A stretch of DNA of 7,881 nucleotides from Helicobacteraceae bacterium (GTDB lineage Bacteria; Campylobacterota; Campylobacteria; Campylobacterales; SZUA-545). This document shows, one piece after another, positions 6,073 through 7,881 of this stretch. Each line of letters starts with the position of its first letter. The first letter of the stretch is position 1. The translations under genes and the position numbers were made by a program. The notes beneath the pieces are model-generated. The model made no database searches. It saw nothing but the letters and a program-made list of their open reading frames with translations, and had not been told where the DNA came from. The stretch spans positions 1-7,881 of the forward strand of contig JAABTA010000032.1 in the NCBI GenBank assembly GCA_011390075.1, in the 5' to 3' direction.

Positions 6073-6702
6073 ATGAGCCTTAAACTTGCTGTATTCGATT
6101 TTGATTCAACTTTAATGGATGGAGAAACGATTGATGAAATTGCCAGAAGTGTTGGTAAAAAAGAAGAGATAGAAAAACTTACCAATAAAGCAATGCAAGG
6201 AGAGATGGACTTTTTTGACTCTCTCACAATCCGCGCTGAGATCTTAAAAGGTGTGTACTATGATGATGTCGTGAGAATCTGTGAATCTCTACCAGCTATG
6301 GAGGGTGCCTTTGATTTAGTCAAAGAACTCAAACGAAGCGGAAGCAAAGTTGTTATTTTTTCTGGTGGGTTTAGAGAAGCCACCAGTTTTTTAGGAAAAA
6401 AACTAGGAGTGGACGCTGATTTTTCCAATAGATTTCAAGTAAAACATGGACTTCTTACAGGAAAAGTTGGTGGCGATATGATGTTTGGATACTCAAAAGG
6501 GGATATGATGCAAAGGGTGCAAAAATTACTGGGGGTAAGCAGTGAGGAGACACTTGCTTGTGGCGATGGTGCCAATGACGCAAGCATGTTTGCTTATGCA
6601 GAGAAAAAAGTTGCCTTCTGTGCCAAGCCAATACTCAAAAAGCAGGCAAATATTGTAATTGAGAACAGAGATTTACGAGAAATTTTAAACCACATTTCAT
6701 GA
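6073..6702 (+). CDS. serB: phosphoserine phosphatase
   Basis: SerB is a HAD-superfamily phosphatase that removes phosphate from O-phosphoserine, the last step of serine biosynthesis. Its 209 aa carry all HAD motifs: FDFDSTL with nucleophile Asp9 and acid/base Asp11; the cap-entry Glu18 in DGETID; motif II SGGF (Ser97); Lys142 in SKGDM; and the Mg-binding GDGAND (Asp165, Asp169). It lacks the N-terminal ACT-like extension of E. coli SerB and matches the short form seen in Campylobacter and archaea. ATG 6073 is chosen because AGGA (6063-6066) lies 6 nt upstream and MSLKLAVFDFDSTL begins directly with strand 1. A TTG at 6007 lies within the upstream hairpin and would add 22 residues unrelated to the family. 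The stop overlaps the xseA start (ATGA). Adjacency to cheW is common in this phylum; no functional link to chemotaxis is apparent. Confidence 0.95.
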   Translation: MSLKLAVFDFDSTLMDGETIDEIARSVGKKEEIEKLTNKAMQGEMDFFDSLTIRAEILKGVYYDDVVRICESLPAMEGAFDLVKELKRSGSKVVIFSGGFREATSFLGKKLGVDADFSNRFQVKHGLLTGKVGGDMMFGYSKGDMMQRVQKLLGVSSEETLACGDGANDASMFAYAEKKVAFCAKPILKKQANIVIENRDLREILNHIS

Positions 6703-7881
6703 CACTGACAGTAAGCCAACTCAATAACCAAATTAAAGCCCTTTTAGAGAGTACCTTCGAAAGAGTCACTGTACGAGGAGAGATTTCAAGAATTACTTAC
6801 CACTCAAGTGGCCATCTCTATTTTGATATTAAAGACGCAAGTTCAACCATGAACTGTGTGATGTTTCGTGGGAATGCTTCAAAGCTTAGATTTAGGCTAG
6901 AACAGGGACAAGATATTGTCCTAGATGCAGTCGTTAGTGTCTATGTGCCGAGGGGAAATTATCAACTTAACTGTCTAGGAGCCACTCCAGCAGGAGAAGG
7001 CGCTTTGGCTCTTGCGTATGAACAGCTGAAAAAAAAGCTAGAAGCCAAAGGCTACTTTAACCTAGAAAAAAAGAGAAAACTTCCAAAGTTTCCAAAGCAT
7101 ATAGCTCTTGTCACTTCTAAAACAGGGGCTGCTTTGCAAGATATGCTAAGAGTCATCACAAAAAGATTTCAACTTGTACGAGTAACTCTTATCAACACTC
7201 TCGTACAAGGCGAAAGTGCAGGAGCCAATTTGGCAAGTTCCATTAAAAGAGCCGACACACTCCAAGCAGATGTGATTGTTCTTGGAAGAGGTGGGGGAAG
7301 TATTGAAGATCTCTGGTGCTTTAATGAAGAGATTGTAGCCGATGCCATCTATCACTGCCAAACGCCCACTATCTCAGCAGTTGGCCACGAAATTGACTAT
7401 GTTATTAGTGATTTTGTTGCTGATGTTCGTGCGGCTACTCCATCCAATGCCATAGAGATACTTCTTCCTGATACATATGAGATCTTAACGGCGATCGCTG
7501 AGATGGTCCGTAGCTATGAAAAAGCTTTTTCTAATCTACTAGAGTTGAAATCACATAGATTAAACTATCTGCATGAGCAACTCAAAACAAACTCTCCAAA
7601 ACTTAAGCTAGAGAGAAAAAAGGAGCGAGTACACACCCTTAAAGAGCAGTTACAAAAAGAGTTTTTCTACTTTTATGAAAAAAAATCTGCAAATATCCTA
7701 CCACTACAAAAATCACTTATCCAAAGCAGAGATCTCTTTATCTCAAAAAAAGAGATAGGACTCCACTCTCTTATGCAAAACCTAGAAGCACTTGATCCAA
7801 AAAAATCTCTCAAAAAGGGCTACGCGCAAGTTCTTATGAAGAAAAAACCTGTAGATCTCAAAACTTTTAAGCCAGGGGATA
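6699..7881 (+). CDS. xseA: exodeoxyribonuclease VII large subunit, 5' part (3' end outside window)
   Basis: XseA is the catalytic subunit of exonuclease VII, which with several XseB subunits degrades single-stranded DNA in both directions during repair and recombination. The frame is open from ATG 6699 to the right edge, giving 394 residues; the full protein is probably only slightly longer. An N-terminal OB-fold (about 3-100) contains VRGEISR and SGHLYFDIKD. The catalytic domain follows, with LVTSKTGAALQDM (137-149), GRGGGSIEDLW (196-206) and AVGHEID (227-233) leading into DVRAATPS. Asp148, Arg197, His230 and Asp233 correspond to the residues I recall as essential in E. coli XseA. From about 255 the sequence is rich in Lys, Glu and Leu, as expected for the long coiled coil that binds XseB, ending in the conserved PKKSLKKGYAQV. 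Its ATG overlaps the serB stop by 4 nt without a clear SD, so it is probably translationally coupled. No xseB is seen here. Confidence 0.95.
   Translation, partial: MTLTVSQLNNQIKALLESTFERVTVRGEISRITYHSSGHLYFDIKDASSTMNCVMFRGNASKLRFRLEQGQDIVLDAVVSVYVPRGNYQLNCLGATPAGEGALALAYEQLKKKLEAKGYFNLEKKRKLPKFPKHIALVTSKTGAALQDMLRVITKRFQLVRVTLINTLVQGESAGANLASSIKRADTLQADVIVLGRGGGSIEDLWCFNEEIVADAIYHCQTPTISAVGHEIDYVISDFVADVRAATPSNAIEILLPDTYEILTAIAEMVRSYEKAFSNLLELKSHRLNYLHEQLKTNSPKLKLERKKERVHTLKEQLQKEFFYFYEKKSANILPLQKSLIQSRDLFISKKEIGLHSLMQNLEALDPKKSLKKGYAQVLMKKKPVDLKTFKPGD

Noticed and set aside
1..7881. Search for defence systems, mobile elements, CRISPR arrays, tRNA or rRNA
   Set aside because: All genes are recognised housekeeping or chemotaxis genes on one strand, with no long intergenic space, repeats or integration scars.

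Overview
The window looks like ordinary chromosomal housekeeping DNA from a member of the Campylobacterota (formerly Epsilonproteobacteria). The evidence is AT-rich coding DNA, the chemotaxis order cheV-cheA-cheW-serB, a CheA with a C-terminal receiver domain and no recognisable P2 domain, and a short SerB without an ACT domain. A free-living relative of Sulfurimonas, Sulfurovum or Sulfurospirillum fits better than a host-adapted Campylobacter or Helicobacter, but genus cannot be settled by eye.

All eight genes lie on the + strand and are tightly packed. From left to right they are: the 3' part of dut (dUTPase); a 101-nt gap holding two overlapping hairpins; argC; a calcineurin-like phosphoesterase resembling LpxH, which overlaps the end of argC; cheV, cheA (with a receiver domain) and cheW, with gaps of 8, 14 and 3 nt; a 78-nt gap with a strong hairpin; serB; and xseA, which overlaps serB by ATGA and runs off the right edge. 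No non-coding stretch exceeds about 100 nt. I see no RNA gene, mobile element, CRISPR array or origin.

The central trio forms the core of a chemoreceptor signalling array. CheW and the CheW half of CheV couple receptors to the CheA kinase, while the receiver domains on CheV and CheA are extra phosphate acceptors beside a CheY that is not in this window. The flanking genes serve nucleotide hygiene (dut), arginine synthesis (argC), probably lipid A synthesis (LpxH-like), serine synthesis (serB) and DNA repair (xseA). The spacing suggests argC through cheW may be one transcript, with serB-xseA a second or readthrough unit.

I did not find a clearly new biological system. The best leads are the argC leader, where the ribosome-binding site lies inside a perfect 8-bp inverted repeat that partly competes with a terminator-like hairpin; the LpxH-like enzyme with GNHD in place of GNRD; an acidic helical motif in CheA where P2 would be; and an altered phosphorylation pocket in the CheV receiver.
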